Of a stretch of DNA of 64,000 nucleotides, positions 34,803 through 42,914 are shown in pieces. This DNA comes from a virus: positions 260,429 to 324,428 of the IMG/VR virus record IMGVR_UViG_3300033997_000478; one strand, written 5' to 3'. A program made the translations under genes and the position numbers. Numbering within the stretch: the stretch's first letter is position 1; each line of letters opens with the position of its first letter. The notes beneath the pieces are model-generated. The model had not been told where the DNA came from. It did no database searches and saw only the letters and a program-made list of their open reading frames with translations.

Positions 34803-36302
34803 ATGAGCAACGAATCAATCAAGCCGACCCATGGCGTGTTCTACGGTGACGGCGGGTGCGACAACCCCACCATCGCAGGCTACGGCATCCATGCCTACCT
34901 GTTCACCAATGAGCCGGCCAAGCAGGGTACCGGTAACCCGAAAGCGTTGCCCACCTCTAAGTGTTACGAGATGGGGGGTTCGGGTAAGCCGGAGATCACC
35001 CTGACCCACTACATCGATGGGTTCTCTTCGATTACCCAGAATGCCACCAACAACGTGGCAGAGCTGGGCGCCGGCATCAAGGTGCTGGAGATGACCAAGG
35101 AATGGGGCTTGAAGCACACCACCATGGTCTTTGACAGCAAGTACGTGCTCGACGGCTTTGACAAGTGGATGCATGACTGGAGCAAGAACAATTGGGTCAA
35201 GCCCGACGGTTCGCCGCGCTCCAATGCTGACCTGTGGAAGCGCATGCTCGAACTGAAGCAGGAACTGAAGGACGCTGGTGTGGAAGTCAAGACCCATTGG
35301 GTCAAGGGCCACAGCGGTGAACTCGGCAACGAGCGTGCTGACTCCCTGGCTGGTTGGGGTAAGATGGCTGCACGCAATGGTGCGCCCACCACCCGCTTCA
35401 ACGTCAAAGAAGCCAAGGGCTACTGGTCGCCCAAGAGTGAGCGCAACCGCATGCTCTCACTGCCCAACTGGTATTTCGCTGCCTTCACCGATAAGGATGT
35501 AGAGAAGTCCAAGTGTGGGCGCCACGTCTACAGCTGCGGCACGATCCGCGAAAAGTCCGAACTGATCGGCAAGGCGATCTCCGATGCCTCCTTCTCTGTG
35601 TCCTACCTGCGCGAACGCGATGAGGTGTTGGACATCGTGATGGCTGGTGCTGAGGATCTCTACGTCGGTCGCCCGCAGGGTGTGTTCATCGCTTACCTCG
35701 ATCTGATCTTCAAGCCTGCGATGTACGAACAGCTGGCCGACTACGGTCGCATCCTGCTGATCCAAGACCGTCGTGGTCGTCACCTGTCCACCAAGGTGAA
35801 GGTCAACCGCAACAACGAGGTCAAGGAAGAAGTACTGCCGGTGTTGGAAGAGGTGGACCCACCGGGTCTGTCCTTCCGTTTGATCGATCACCTCGGTCAG
35901 CTGCGCGATCGTCTGGACTCCTACTTGGAGCCGAAGGAAGGTGGTGAGATGCGAATCAATGACATCACACACCTAATCTATGAGATTGGCGAGTCCAAGG
36001 GTAAAACCACCGTCAAGCTCAATCCGAAAACGATCACCACAGCAACGCGGTCGATCGAGGTCGATGGCTCCTATGCCAAGGATGCAGGTGAAGACGGGAT
36101 GATGAAGTTCCTGTTGACGCTCGCTCAAGACCTCCCCGATCGCAACACTCTCAATGCGCTTGGCGTGGAGGGGGTGAAGGTGTCCCTGCTGACCTGGCCG
36201 GAATCAGGTATGGCGGTGCGCTTTGCTACCGTGATCGAGGCCAACGGCGACGTGGGCATCTGGGCCGGTCCGTACTCCAACCTCCAGATTGTCCCGATCT
36301 AA
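34803..36302 (+). CDS. RNase H-like protein with extra C-terminal domain
   Basis: 499 residues. The N-terminal 190 residues match RNase HI: Asp16 in FYGDGG, Glu87 in NVAELGAGIKVLE, Asp111 in FDSKYVLDG, and His170 and Asp180 in VKGHSGELGNERAD. These residues bind metal and cut the RNA strand of RNA-DNA hybrids, for instance primers. The remaining 300 residues are not RNase H and are unknown to me. They contain REKSELIGKAISDASFSVSY and are alpha/beta, ending with GMAVRFATVIEANGDVGIW. phiKZ-like phages are known to carry an RNase H-like gene near uvsX. The 12-base motif upstream is shared with the gene at 38668. Confidence 0.85.
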   Translation: MSNESIKPTHGVFYGDGGCDNPTIAGYGIHAYLFTNEPAKQGTGNPKALPTSKCYEMGGSGKPEITLTHYIDGFSSITQNATNNVAELGAGIKVLEMTKEWGLKHTTMVFDSKYVLDGFDKWMHDWSKNNWVKPDGSPRSNADLWKRMLELKQELKDAGVEVKTHWVKGHSGELGNERADSLAGWGKMAARNGAPTTRFNVKEAKGYWSPKSERNRMLSLPNWYFAAFTDKDVEKSKCGRHVYSCGTIREKSELIGKAISDASFSVSYLRERDEVLDIVMAGAEDLYVGRPQGVFIAYLDLIFKPAMYEQLADYGRILLIQDRRGRHLSTKVKVNRNNEVKEEVLPVLEEVDPPGLSFRLIDHLGQLRDRLDSYLEPKEGGEMRINDITHLIYEIGESKGKTTVKLNPKTITTATRSIEVDGSYAKDAGEDGMMKFLLTLAQDLPDRNTLNALGVEGVKVSLLTWPESGMAVRFATVIEANGDVGIWAGPYSNLQIVPI

Positions 36303-36324
36303 ACTTCGATCTCAGGGGTCAACG

Positions 36325-36786
36325 ATGAACAGTACAACGAGTCTACACCGAGGAAACACCCACTCGGTTGGGACAGTGCTGAAGTACATGCTGTCCAAGC
36401 TCGTTTCACAACACGTCAAGCGCATCGTCGCCATGAGCTCCTTGGCTGCCAAGTGCAACCGCCTGGGGCGACTGGAACGCGAAGGTATCGATCGCCTCAA
36501 CGCCCTGCTGGTGCTGACCATCCAAGGGCGGCAGGATGCGCTCGTGGCTCCTTCGAAGTTGAAAGACTTCGTCTGGGGCAAGACCAAGCTTGATGAAGTT
36601 CTTACTCCTGAAGTGCTCAGCCGGCCGATGTCTGAAGAGCAGGCTCGTGAGATCTCTCTGCGTATCGTGGATCTCACTCCGATGTGGTTGCGCTACGGCA
36701 AACCGCTCATGCTCGAAGACATCTACAAGCTGGTGCGCGAAATCTGTCAGGAGAACTCCCGCAATCACGTGGCGTGCGCCGCCTGA
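36325..36786 (+). CDS. Unrecognised 153-residue protein
   Basis: The start is placed at 36325 after CAGGGGTCAACG. No family recognised. It is a helical, basic first half with SQHVKRIVAMSSLAAKCNRL, then an acidic helical end containing MSEEQAREISLRIVDLTPMW. No membrane segment. It follows the RNase H gene by 22 bases and ends at a bidirectional hairpin, so it may serve in replication or recombination. That is positional inference. Confidence 0.55.
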   Translation: MNSTTSLHRGNTHSVGTVLKYMLSKLVSQHVKRIVAMSSLAAKCNRLGRLEREGIDRLNALLVLTIQGRQDALVAPSKLKDFVWGKTKLDEVLTPEVLSRPMSEEQAREISLRIVDLTPMWLRYGKPLMLEDIYKLVREICQENSRNHVACAA

Positions 36787-36799
36787 TATGGGAAAGCAG

Positions 36800-36835
36800 C
36801 ATAAGCCCCCGCCCGTGATGGGCGGGGGCGCTATG
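36800..36835. terminator. Bidirectional terminator between convergent genes
   Basis: CCCCCGCCC pairs with GGGCGGGGG around a GTGAT loop, flanked by CATAA and CTATG. It separates the + strand RNase H unit from the - strand head-protein gene. Confidence 0.88.
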
Positions 36836-36846
36836 CCGTCGATTAC

Positions 36847-38490
36847 TTAGTGGACGATCGAGTCGTTCATCCACAGCACCAGCGTATCTTCGATACGACG
36901 CAGGTAGCTGTACAGTTCACCGAGGTACTCTTCCGGACGACCGGCGTCGGCGCCGCGGTAGGTCAGCTCTTCGAACTGCCATGCCACGAACTGGCCCGGT
37001 TCTTCATCGCGCTCTTGCAGACGGGCGAGGACACGACTGGCGTCGTCATCGTCCATGTCCGGAGCTTCCATGTAGGGCTCCTCCAGACTCACCCCATCGG
37101 CGAGCTCGTCCAGCTCCGAGCGCAGCTTGAGGATAACCTCCAGCTCTTCAGCATTGGCGATCGCCGGGAACTTGCCGCCCAAGCGGGCCGGATGGATCAC
37201 GCGGTACCAGGGCTTCTCTTGCCCATCCTTGAGGCAGAACACTGCATCACCGACCAGACCCAGCGGACCGTCCTTGAAGTAGACGTTGGGGGTGTTGATC
37301 GCCTTGAACAGCGGCAGCAGCTTCTGGTCGCACGCCTTGTAGAAGGCTTGCTCATCCTGGATGCGATCCACTTCTTGGATGGCACGCTTCAACTTGGCCA
37401 CGTGCTGCTTGCCGGCCAGGGTCAGGCTGTTCTTCAGCTTGTTGACCTTGGCGACGGTATCGGCCATCACCTTCTCACGCGTGGCCGGATTCTCCAAGCC
37501 AACCAGATACGCAGTGCCTTCCGGCGCCAGCTGGATCGGGCCGCTCTTGAACTTCAGATTGGCTCGCGACTCCTTGCTCATCTTCAGGATGGAGACCGTC
37601 TTGGTGGTCTGGTTGCTCGACGGCTTGGAACGGAAGATGTCGAACAGACCTTCCATCGATACGCGCTGACCCTTCAGGTAGTGACTCATCACCATCTGGT
37701 TGTCGGAGATCGAACGCAGGTATTGGTCCACGCGGCTGCGCAGCACGCCGTAGAACTCGATCTGTTCGGCCACGCCGATGACGACCTTGCTCAGCTGTTC
37801 GGTGGTGACCGAGGACAGCTTGTACTCTTCCGGCGCTTCACCGATGCGCTTGGCCAGCAGGCGCAGCGAATAGGTCAGTTCAGCCTGCTTCTTGCAGACC
37901 TTCTCGTAGTTGCCGTTGGCGTAGACGGTGTTGATCTTGCGCACGGTATCGGCAATGCCCTTCCAGTCGGACTGGCGAGCGATCACTTCGCCGTAGATCG
38001 GCACGCGGGTGTCGGCCTTGTCCGGGAAGAAACGATCCAGGCGCTTGTTGAGCGCATCGATCGGCATGTCGTGCAGACCCGGCACCTTCAGGGTGTTGGT
38101 CAGGGACTTCAGCGAGTTGGGGTCACCCAGGCGGCCGTTGACCCAGCTGTCCAGCGGGACCAGCACCTTGTCGTGCAGGGCGTCCATGTCTTCGGACGCA
38201 GCCAGCAGTGCGGTGCCGTAGTCGAGCAGGTTGCCCTTGAAGTTCTCCGGAGCGGAGATCTTGATGGCGCGCATTTCGCTGTAGTTCTTGCGCTGCAACT
38301 CGTTGGCGACCCAGTTCAGGTCCTTGGTTGCAAACGCATTGGAGAGGGGCTGGAACACATTGCGGTTGAGATATTCGGCGGCCGACTCCAGGAAAGTCGG
38401 GATGCGCTCAGCTGCCTTGTCGGCAGCCTCGAGTCCAGACGCCGCCTCCATGGAGATGGACATCGCATTTTCGCGCAGGTCGTGAAGCAT
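36847..38490 (-). CDS. Probable internal head protein with cleavable N-terminus
   Basis: 547 residues from the ATG at 38490, which has GGAG seven bases upstream. The first 25 residues contain two Ser/Gly-x-Glu sites (ISME, SGLE) of the kind cut by phiKZ-type prohead proteases. The rest is almost entirely helical and Lys/Glu-rich. It has a repeated LxxxL character, FLESAAEYLNRNVFQPLSN near the start and an acidic patch (EAPDMDDDD) near residue 490. In phiKZ relatives a family of such helical internal head proteins fills the inner body. Cleavage and location are inferred. It is a single-gene leftward unit lying between RNase H and UvsX. Confidence 0.55.
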   Translation of the reverse strand: MLHDLRENAMSISMEAASGLEAADKAAERIPTFLESAAEYLNRNVFQPLSNAFATKDLNWVANELQRKNYSEMRAIKISAPENFKGNLLDYGTALLAASEDMDALHDKVLVPLDSWVNGRLGDPNSLKSLTNTLKVPGLHDMPIDALNKRLDRFFPDKADTRVPIYGEVIARQSDWKGIADTVRKINTVYANGNYEKVCKKQAELTYSLRLLAKRIGEAPEEYKLSSVTTEQLSKVVIGVAEQIEFYGVLRSRVDQYLRSISDNQMVMSHYLKGQRVSMEGLFDIFRSKPSSNQTTKTVSILKMSKESRANLKFKSGPIQLAPEGTAYLVGLENPATREKVMADTVAKVNKLKNSLTLAGKQHVAKLKRAIQEVDRIQDEQAFYKACDQKLLPLFKAINTPNVYFKDGPLGLVGDAVFCLKDGQEKPWYRVIHPARLGGKFPAIANAEELEVILKLRSELDELADGVSLEEPYMEAPDMDDDDASRVLARLQERDEEPGQFVAWQFEELTYRGADAGRPEEYLGELYSYLRRIEDTLVLWMNDSIVH

Positions 38491-38667
38491 AAAAGACTCC
38501 AAAGAAAGAATGGGGCGCTGACACTTTAGTCATAGACTAAGGTACAGCCTCTATGTGTTTTTTACGTAAGGGTGGGATTGTTTGACTGAATGCCGCTAAG
38601 CGTTTAAATACATCTACCCGGCTGATAGTTTGACCCCAACCACCCGTCTTACAGGGACTACAAGAAA
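38491..38667. promoter_or_regulatory. Divergent regulatory region with TATG motifs and a GATAGTTTGACC copy
   Basis: 177 bases without a gene. On the - strand CTATG (CATAG at 38531-38535) lies 41 bases from the head-protein start. On the + strand CTATG is at 38551-38555, and GATAGTTTGACC at 38624-38635 lies 32 bases before the ATG at 38668. An A+T-rich tract (CGTTTAAATACAT) precedes it. This is the longest such gap between divergent genes here. Confidence 0.45.
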
Positions 38668-39627
38668 ATGTTCGAACCCACCAGTTTTGCCGACCGCCGC
38701 GCCAACCTCAACGAGACCATGATGCACCGCATGCTGGCCGTCCAGCTGCGTCTGGGCCAGAAGCTGCAGAACCCGGTGCTGCGCCGCGACGCACAGGGCA
38801 ACCCGCAGACCGAACTGCAGTGCCATCAGGAAGCCAACAGCCAGCTCCAGTACCACTTCCAGGACTACAGCCGCCGCATGCAGCAGCTGCGCGACCAGTA
38901 CGCCGCAGAAGTGCTCGGCCCGGTCGTCGAAGCCGAAGGCCAGACCCTGGTCAACGTGCCGATCATGCTGGACCTGATCAAGAACAACCTGGGCAAGGCG
39001 TGGTTCCTCGGCACCGAGAACGCCTCGCAGGCCGCTGACGGCACCGTCGGCACCGCCGGCTTCGGCATCAAGTACAAGGACTGGGTCGAGAGCCTGCCGG
39101 ACCTGGACGACTCGCTGACCGATGACATCCAGAGCGGCTTCTACAAGGACGGCCTGAGCGGCATTGGCATCCCGGTGGCATCGCTGGTCATCCGCCACGG
39201 CGATGAAGTGCTGTCCATCGTGTTCACCGGCCAGTTCGGCGCCTCCGTGGTCAACCTGGCCCACACCAAGCTGCGCCAGGGTGCACTGCGCAGTGAGCAG
39301 TACAGCTACCGCCAGAACGTCCCGCTGGACGTGTTCGTCGCTGAATTCGACAAGGCCCTGCGCGCTGCCGGCGTGGCCGATACCTACCGCTTCGTCACCG
39401 CCGAGCCGGCCGTGGAAGAAGCTCCGGCCGTGACCAACGGTTTCGTGGCTACCGAAGAAGCGCTGGCCGCTGCCGCTGAAGCCGCGCCGGCCACCGTGAC
39501 CACCACTGCCGGCGATGAACAGCCGGTCTACGTGGCCACCGAAGGCGGCCGTAGCGGCGATGCGCCGATCGTCCAGGTCGATGAAGCCGGTCACACCGTG
39601 GCTGCTGAAGAGCAGTCGCAGCAGTAA
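38668..39627 (+). CDS. Abundant protein of unknown function next to UvsX (319 aa)
   Basis: Unrecognised. Codon use is extremely biased to C/G-ending codons, as in the genes at 15190 and 30320, so high expression is expected. Residues 20-95 are a Gln/Arg-rich helix (HRMLAVQLRLGQKLQNPVL). The middle is alpha/beta with DGLSGIGIPVASLVIRHGDE. The last 75 residues are an acidic Ala/Glu/Val-rich tail, probably disordered, a feature shared with single-strand DNA-binding proteins. That comparison and the position just before uvsX hint at a DNA-binding role, but no OB-fold motif is clear. Confidence 0.65.
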   Translation: MFEPTSFADRRANLNETMMHRMLAVQLRLGQKLQNPVLRRDAQGNPQTELQCHQEANSQLQYHFQDYSRRMQQLRDQYAAEVLGPVVEAEGQTLVNVPIMLDLIKNNLGKAWFLGTENASQAADGTVGTAGFGIKYKDWVESLPDLDDSLTDDIQSGFYKDGLSGIGIPVASLVIRHGDEVLSIVFTGQFGASVVNLAHTKLRQGALRSEQYSYRQNVPLDVFVAEFDKALRAAGVADTYRFVTAEPAVEEAPAVTNGFVATEEALAAAAEAAPATVTTTAGDEQPVYVATEGGRSGDAPIVQVDEAGHTVAAEEQSQQ

Positions 39628-39636
39628 TCACTCGTT

Positions 39637-39656
39637 CCCCCGCCTTCGGGCGGGGG
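39637..39656 (+). terminator. Hairpin between the abundant protein and uvsX
   Basis: CCCCCGCC pairs with GGCGGGGG around a UUCG loop, followed by TCTTCC. It would reduce read-through into uvsX. Confidence 0.75.
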
Positions 39657-39682
39657 TCTTCCCCAACTTCTTCGAGTGAGTC

Positions 39683-41170
39683 ATGAGTCTTAAGAACTTC
39701 TTCAAGAAGGCCCCCTCGCTGCGCCCGCAGTTGAACGTGGGCAGCCTGATCGATCAGCCCAACGGTCGCTACTACATCGGCGAACGTGGTGAATCGATCC
39801 TCAACGGTGGTCTGGCCTTCTTCACCGGCGTGGCCGGTAAGGGCAACACCTTCAAATCCACCATGATGCATTACTTCATGCTGGTCGTTCTCAACCGCTA
39901 TTCCAGCGCGGTTGCCAACGTGTACGACACCGAGATGTCGCTGACCAACGAGCGCCTGTACCAGCTGGCCCAGCACATGGACTACATCAACGGCGTCGAT
40001 CTGGAGAAGGAAGATCGTCTGCTGATCACCGACTCCACCGCCATGATGGGCGATGACTGGTTCGAGGCGCTCAAGGCCTTCGCTGACGAACGTCAGAAGA
40101 AGGAGAACGTCAAGCAGTTCGTGCGCACCACGCCATTCATCAACCGCGAGAATGGCAAGTTGTTCACGATGCTCTCGCCGGTGCTGGGTGAAATCGACTC
40201 GCTGTCGATGTTCGTCACCAAGACCACGGCCGATGTGTTCGACAAGGTCGAGATCGGCAACAGCGCCACCAACATGAGCGCCATGTCCGACGCCCGTGTC
40301 AAGTCGCAGATGCTCCAGCAGCTGCCGACCTTCACTGCGGCCAACAGCTTCTTCGTGATGGCTTCGGCCCACGTGGGCAAGCAGCACGTACTGGACAAAT
40401 ACGCCCCGCCGAACAAGCAGCTTCAGGGCCTGAAGGGCGACAACGCCTTCAAGAACGTGCCGGAGAAGTTCTCCTTCCTGACCAACAACCTGTTCTTCGT
40501 TCATTCGGCCGAAATCCTGATGACCGCCGACAAGTCCGGTTGTGAGTTCCCGAAGGACAAGGACGACAAGCTCAAGGGCGATACCGACCTTCAGCTGCTG
40601 ACCGTCCAGAACCTGCGTGCGAAGAACGGCCCCACCGGCATGCCCTTCCAGCTGATCGTCTCGCAGAGCGAAGGCGTGCTGATGAGCCTGTCTGAGTTCC
40701 ACCTGATCAAGTCGCTGGACCGCTACGGCCTGCAAGGCAACTTGCAGAACTATGCGCTGGTCCTGCTGCCCGACGTGGCCCTCTCGCGCACCACCGTGCG
40801 CGGTAAGCTCGACGCCAACCCGAAGCTGCGCCGTGCCATGGAGATCACCGCCGAGCTGGCGATGATGTACCACATCGGCTACCGCGACGAGAACACCGTC
40901 GAGAAGGCCTCGGACATGGACGAAGAGCTTGACCGCGATCTGGCCTGCACCGCCGAAGAACTGTACGCAGATCTGAAGGCGAAAGGTTATGACTGGGACG
41001 AACTCCTTGCCACGCGCGGTTACTGGGTGTTCAAGGAAGACGAGAAGGACCTTCCGCCCTTCCTGTCCACCATGGACCTGCTGCGCATGCGCGCCGGTCT
41101 GTACCATCCGTACTGGATGGAAAAGCCCAAGAAGGCGAAGGCTACCGAGAAGGTTGCTGAGGCCGCTTAA
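39683..41170 (+). CDS. uvsX: UvsX/RecA-like recombinase
   Basis: 495 residues. The P-loop is GKGNTFKS at 52-59. The usual second Gly of Walker A is Phe, exactly the variation seen in T4 UvsX (GPSKSFKS as I recall it). Walker B is near 113-118 (RLLITDS). The region after it (TTADVFDKVEIG) and VMASAHVGKQ fit the RecA core. Such recombinases coat single-stranded DNA and drive strand exchange in recombination-dependent replication. The protein is longer than UvsX (about 390 residues), with a C-terminal extension. The end (PKKAKATEKVAEAA) is charged. phiKZ gp152 is a comparable protein from memory. Confidence 0.82.
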   Translation: MSLKNFFKKAPSLRPQLNVGSLIDQPNGRYYIGERGESILNGGLAFFTGVAGKGNTFKSTMMHYFMLVVLNRYSSAVANVYDTEMSLTNERLYQLAQHMDYINGVDLEKEDRLLITDSTAMMGDDWFEALKAFADERQKKENVKQFVRTTPFINRENGKLFTMLSPVLGEIDSLSMFVTKTTADVFDKVEIGNSATNMSAMSDARVKSQMLQQLPTFTAANSFFVMASAHVGKQHVLDKYAPPNKQLQGLKGDNAFKNVPEKFSFLTNNLFFVHSAEILMTADKSGCEFPKDKDDKLKGDTDLQLLTVQNLRAKNGPTGMPFQLIVSQSEGVLMSLSEFHLIKSLDRYGLQGNLQNYALVLLPDVALSRTTVRGKLDANPKLRRAMEITAELAMMYHIGYRDENTVEKASDMDEELDRDLACTAEELYADLKAKGYDWDELLATRGYWVFKEDEKDLPPFLSTMDLLRMRAGLYHPYWMEKPKKAKATEKVAEAA

Positions 41171-41208
41171 TTAGGGTCATCGGGGTTTCCTGATGGCCGT
41201 CTGAATGC

Positions 41209-41228
41209 GCCCCACCTTCGGGTGGGGC
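41209..41228 (+). terminator. Hairpin after uvsX
   Basis: GCCCCACC pairs with GGTGGGGC around a UUCG loop, 39 bases after the uvsX stop and just before the next start. No T run follows, so it may act as a processing or attenuating hairpin. Confidence 0.6.
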
Positions 41229-41244
41229 AACGAGAGAACCCATC

Positions 41245-41637
41245 ATGAAATCCCTTAGCAAGAGCACCAACCCGGTGACTCTGGGCATCTACACTGCACT
41301 GGTAGGGCGCGATCTCAATTGCGCCAACCGGTTCATCAGTCTGTACGAAGAGCCCAAGAGTTCGGACATCCACGATCACATTGCCGCAGCCAATCGGTTC
41401 TGGCGTGATCAACTGGGTAGCTGCCCGTTCGATACGATGAAAGAGCGCCTGTGTCTGGTCGACAAGATCGAACTGCGCACTTGGCTGAACTACTTCGCCG
41501 TCGACGTGGTGCCCACCATCATCTCCGCCAGTCTGCCTTCCTCCGGTCACGAGCCGCGCACCTTCTTTGAGAAGGCTGCCAGCCCGCGCTGGGGTGTGGA
41601 AGTGTTCACTGGCGAAGACCGCGAGCATTCCCTGTAA
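41245..41637 (+). CDS. Unrecognised 130-residue protein
   Basis: No family recognised. It is a helical, soluble protein with AANRFWRDQLGSCPF and DKIELRTWLNYFAVDVV, and ends with GVEVFTGEDREHSL. It is the first gene after uvsX, with GAGAGAACCC before the ATG. A hairpin separates it from the following gene. Function unknown. Confidence 0.6.
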   Translation: MKSLSKSTNPVTLGIYTALVGRDLNCANRFISLYEEPKSSDIHDHIAAANRFWRDQLGSCPFDTMKERLCLVDKIELRTWLNYFAVDVVPTIISASLPSSGHEPRTFFEKAASPRWGVEVFTGEDREHSL

Positions 41638-41645
41638 GCACTCGG

Positions 41646-41675
41646 TCCTCCTCCTGACTCCGGTTGGGAGGAGGA
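41646..41675 (+). terminator. Hairpin upstream of the beta C-terminus-like gene
   Basis: TCCTCCTCC pairs with GGAGGAGGA across a 12-base loop, followed by TCTTGTG. The larger loop makes it a weaker terminator than the others. Confidence 0.6.
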
Positions 41676-41704
41676 TCTTGTGTATCGCATTTTGGACAAA
41701 CGCC

Positions 41705-42382
41705 ATGAATGACCGCAAAGCAGCTACTGAAGAAATTCTAAAGTGGCTCAACGAAATGATTCCCGGCGGCAAGATCGTTGAAGATCAGCGCCGCCTGTTG
41801 GAAGCTCTTGATGATGAATCCTTCGAACAGATGATCGAAGGGTTTGAGAACGGAGAAGAAACCGTTCGCATCGCTGTGCCGAATCTGGGCGAAGACAAGC
41901 TGGAGATTCCCCGACTGCTGGCCGCCTGCGAAAAGATCGGTCTGGAACCGTTCCAGCATCTGTGGTTGACCGATGCCAAAAGTGGCGTGGTCTCCCGCAC
42001 CAACGAGAAGTACTTGGTCGTCCACTTGCCCCTGCGTCGTCAGCAGCAGGCGCTGGTGAAGAAGATCAGTATCCCTGACTCCAGCCGTCACATCGACGAA
42101 ATGACCGGCCAGGTGACTGGCGACTCCAAGGGCGCCTCGCTGTCGGCGCCGGAAATCCAGATTCTGCGTTCGCAGGAATTGGATGCCATGATCTTGGAGT
42201 TCATCAAGGTCCGCGGTGGTGACGAAAAGGCCCTGCGCGCTGCCAAGCGCCAGATCATCGAAACCGGTACGGCCAACTTGGCCAACCTGCTCGGCGCAGG
42301 CACCAACGTGAAGTCAACCACCACGTTGTCCATCCTGCTCACCGGCATGCACCTGCAGAACAATCTGCGTAACGGAACCTGA
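41705..42382 (+). CDS. Short protein resembling the C-terminus of RNA polymerase beta
   Basis: 225 residues from the ATG at 41705. The segment around residues 155-180 (LSAPEIQILRSQELDAMIL, then EFIKVRGGD) lines up without gaps with the bacterial beta C-terminal motif [20 protein letters not shown]...TVKSDD: Glu, Leu, the second Glu, Val and Asp coincide. The stretch before it (HLPLRR...LVKK...TGQVTGDSKG) fits the preceding lid region (TQQPLGGKAQFGG). phiKZ splits its beta subunits into separate genes, and gp149, the beta C-terminal part of its virion polymerase, lies near uvsX (from memory). If right, this subunit pairs with the beta' fragment at 59942. Confidence 0.6.
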   Translation: MNDRKAATEEILKWLNEMIPGGKIVEDQRRLLEALDDESFEQMIEGFENGEETVRIAVPNLGEDKLEIPRLLAACEKIGLEPFQHLWLTDAKSGVVSRTNEKYLVVHLPLRRQQQALVKKISIPDSSRHIDEMTGQVTGDSKGASLSAPEIQILRSQELDAMILEFIKVRGGDEKALRAAKRQIIETGTANLANLLGAGTNVKSTTTLSILLTGMHLQNNLRNGT

Positions 42383-42383
42383 T

Positions 42384-42914
42384 ATGTCCGAAACCACCGT
42401 GTACAATCCGCTGGACGAACACCTGCAACAGGTCGACACGCTCTCTGAAGAGTTCGAAGTCCAGGCCATGCTGGCCAGCGCCGATCCCGATCAATTCAAG
42501 GCGTTCGTGCAGTTCTTCTACCACGACCTGCCGGCTTACCGGTTCAGCATGCTCAACGAGGACTTTGTCATCGATCGCATGTGGGACGCCATGCGCGGCC
42601 GACAAGTCGCCTTTGACGTCGTCCTGGATCTGACTTCCTTGCTGGCTGCAACGGCCGCGGTGCAGCGCGGTGGTTGGGAAGCAGTGGCGCGGTTTGTCGC
42701 CAAGGGCATGAGCATCCACGGCGATCAGCGCATGGTCAAGTTCATGGACGCTGAAGAACTGTCCGAGTTCTGCAGCGATTCGCAGGCACAGCAGATCGTC
42801 CAAGACAACCCCTGGCTCTGCACGCTGTTCTTGCTGCGCCTGACCCCAGCCTATCGTGCCGGCCTGCGCGCTCTGCTGGACCCGCCGAAGCCGAGCACCG
42901 GCCATGCCCAGTGA
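42384..42914 (+). CDS. Unrecognised 176-residue helical protein
   Basis: No family recognised. It is an acidic, mostly helical protein (HLQQVDTLSEEFEVQAMLAS; FVQFFYHDLPAYRFSML) with no membrane segment or known motif. It starts two bases after the beta-like gene and its end overlaps the next gene by 11 bases, so the three are co-translated. Their tight packing suggests a shared complex, possibly with the polymerase piece. That is inference. Confidence 0.62.
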   Translation: MSETTVYNPLDEHLQQVDTLSEEFEVQAMLASADPDQFKAFVQFFYHDLPAYRFSMLNEDFVIDRMWDAMRGRQVAFDVVLDLTSLLAATAAVQRGGWEAVARFVAKGMSIHGDQRMVKFMDAEELSEFCSDSQAQQIVQDNPWLCTLFLLRLTPAYRAGLRALLDPPKPSTGHAQ

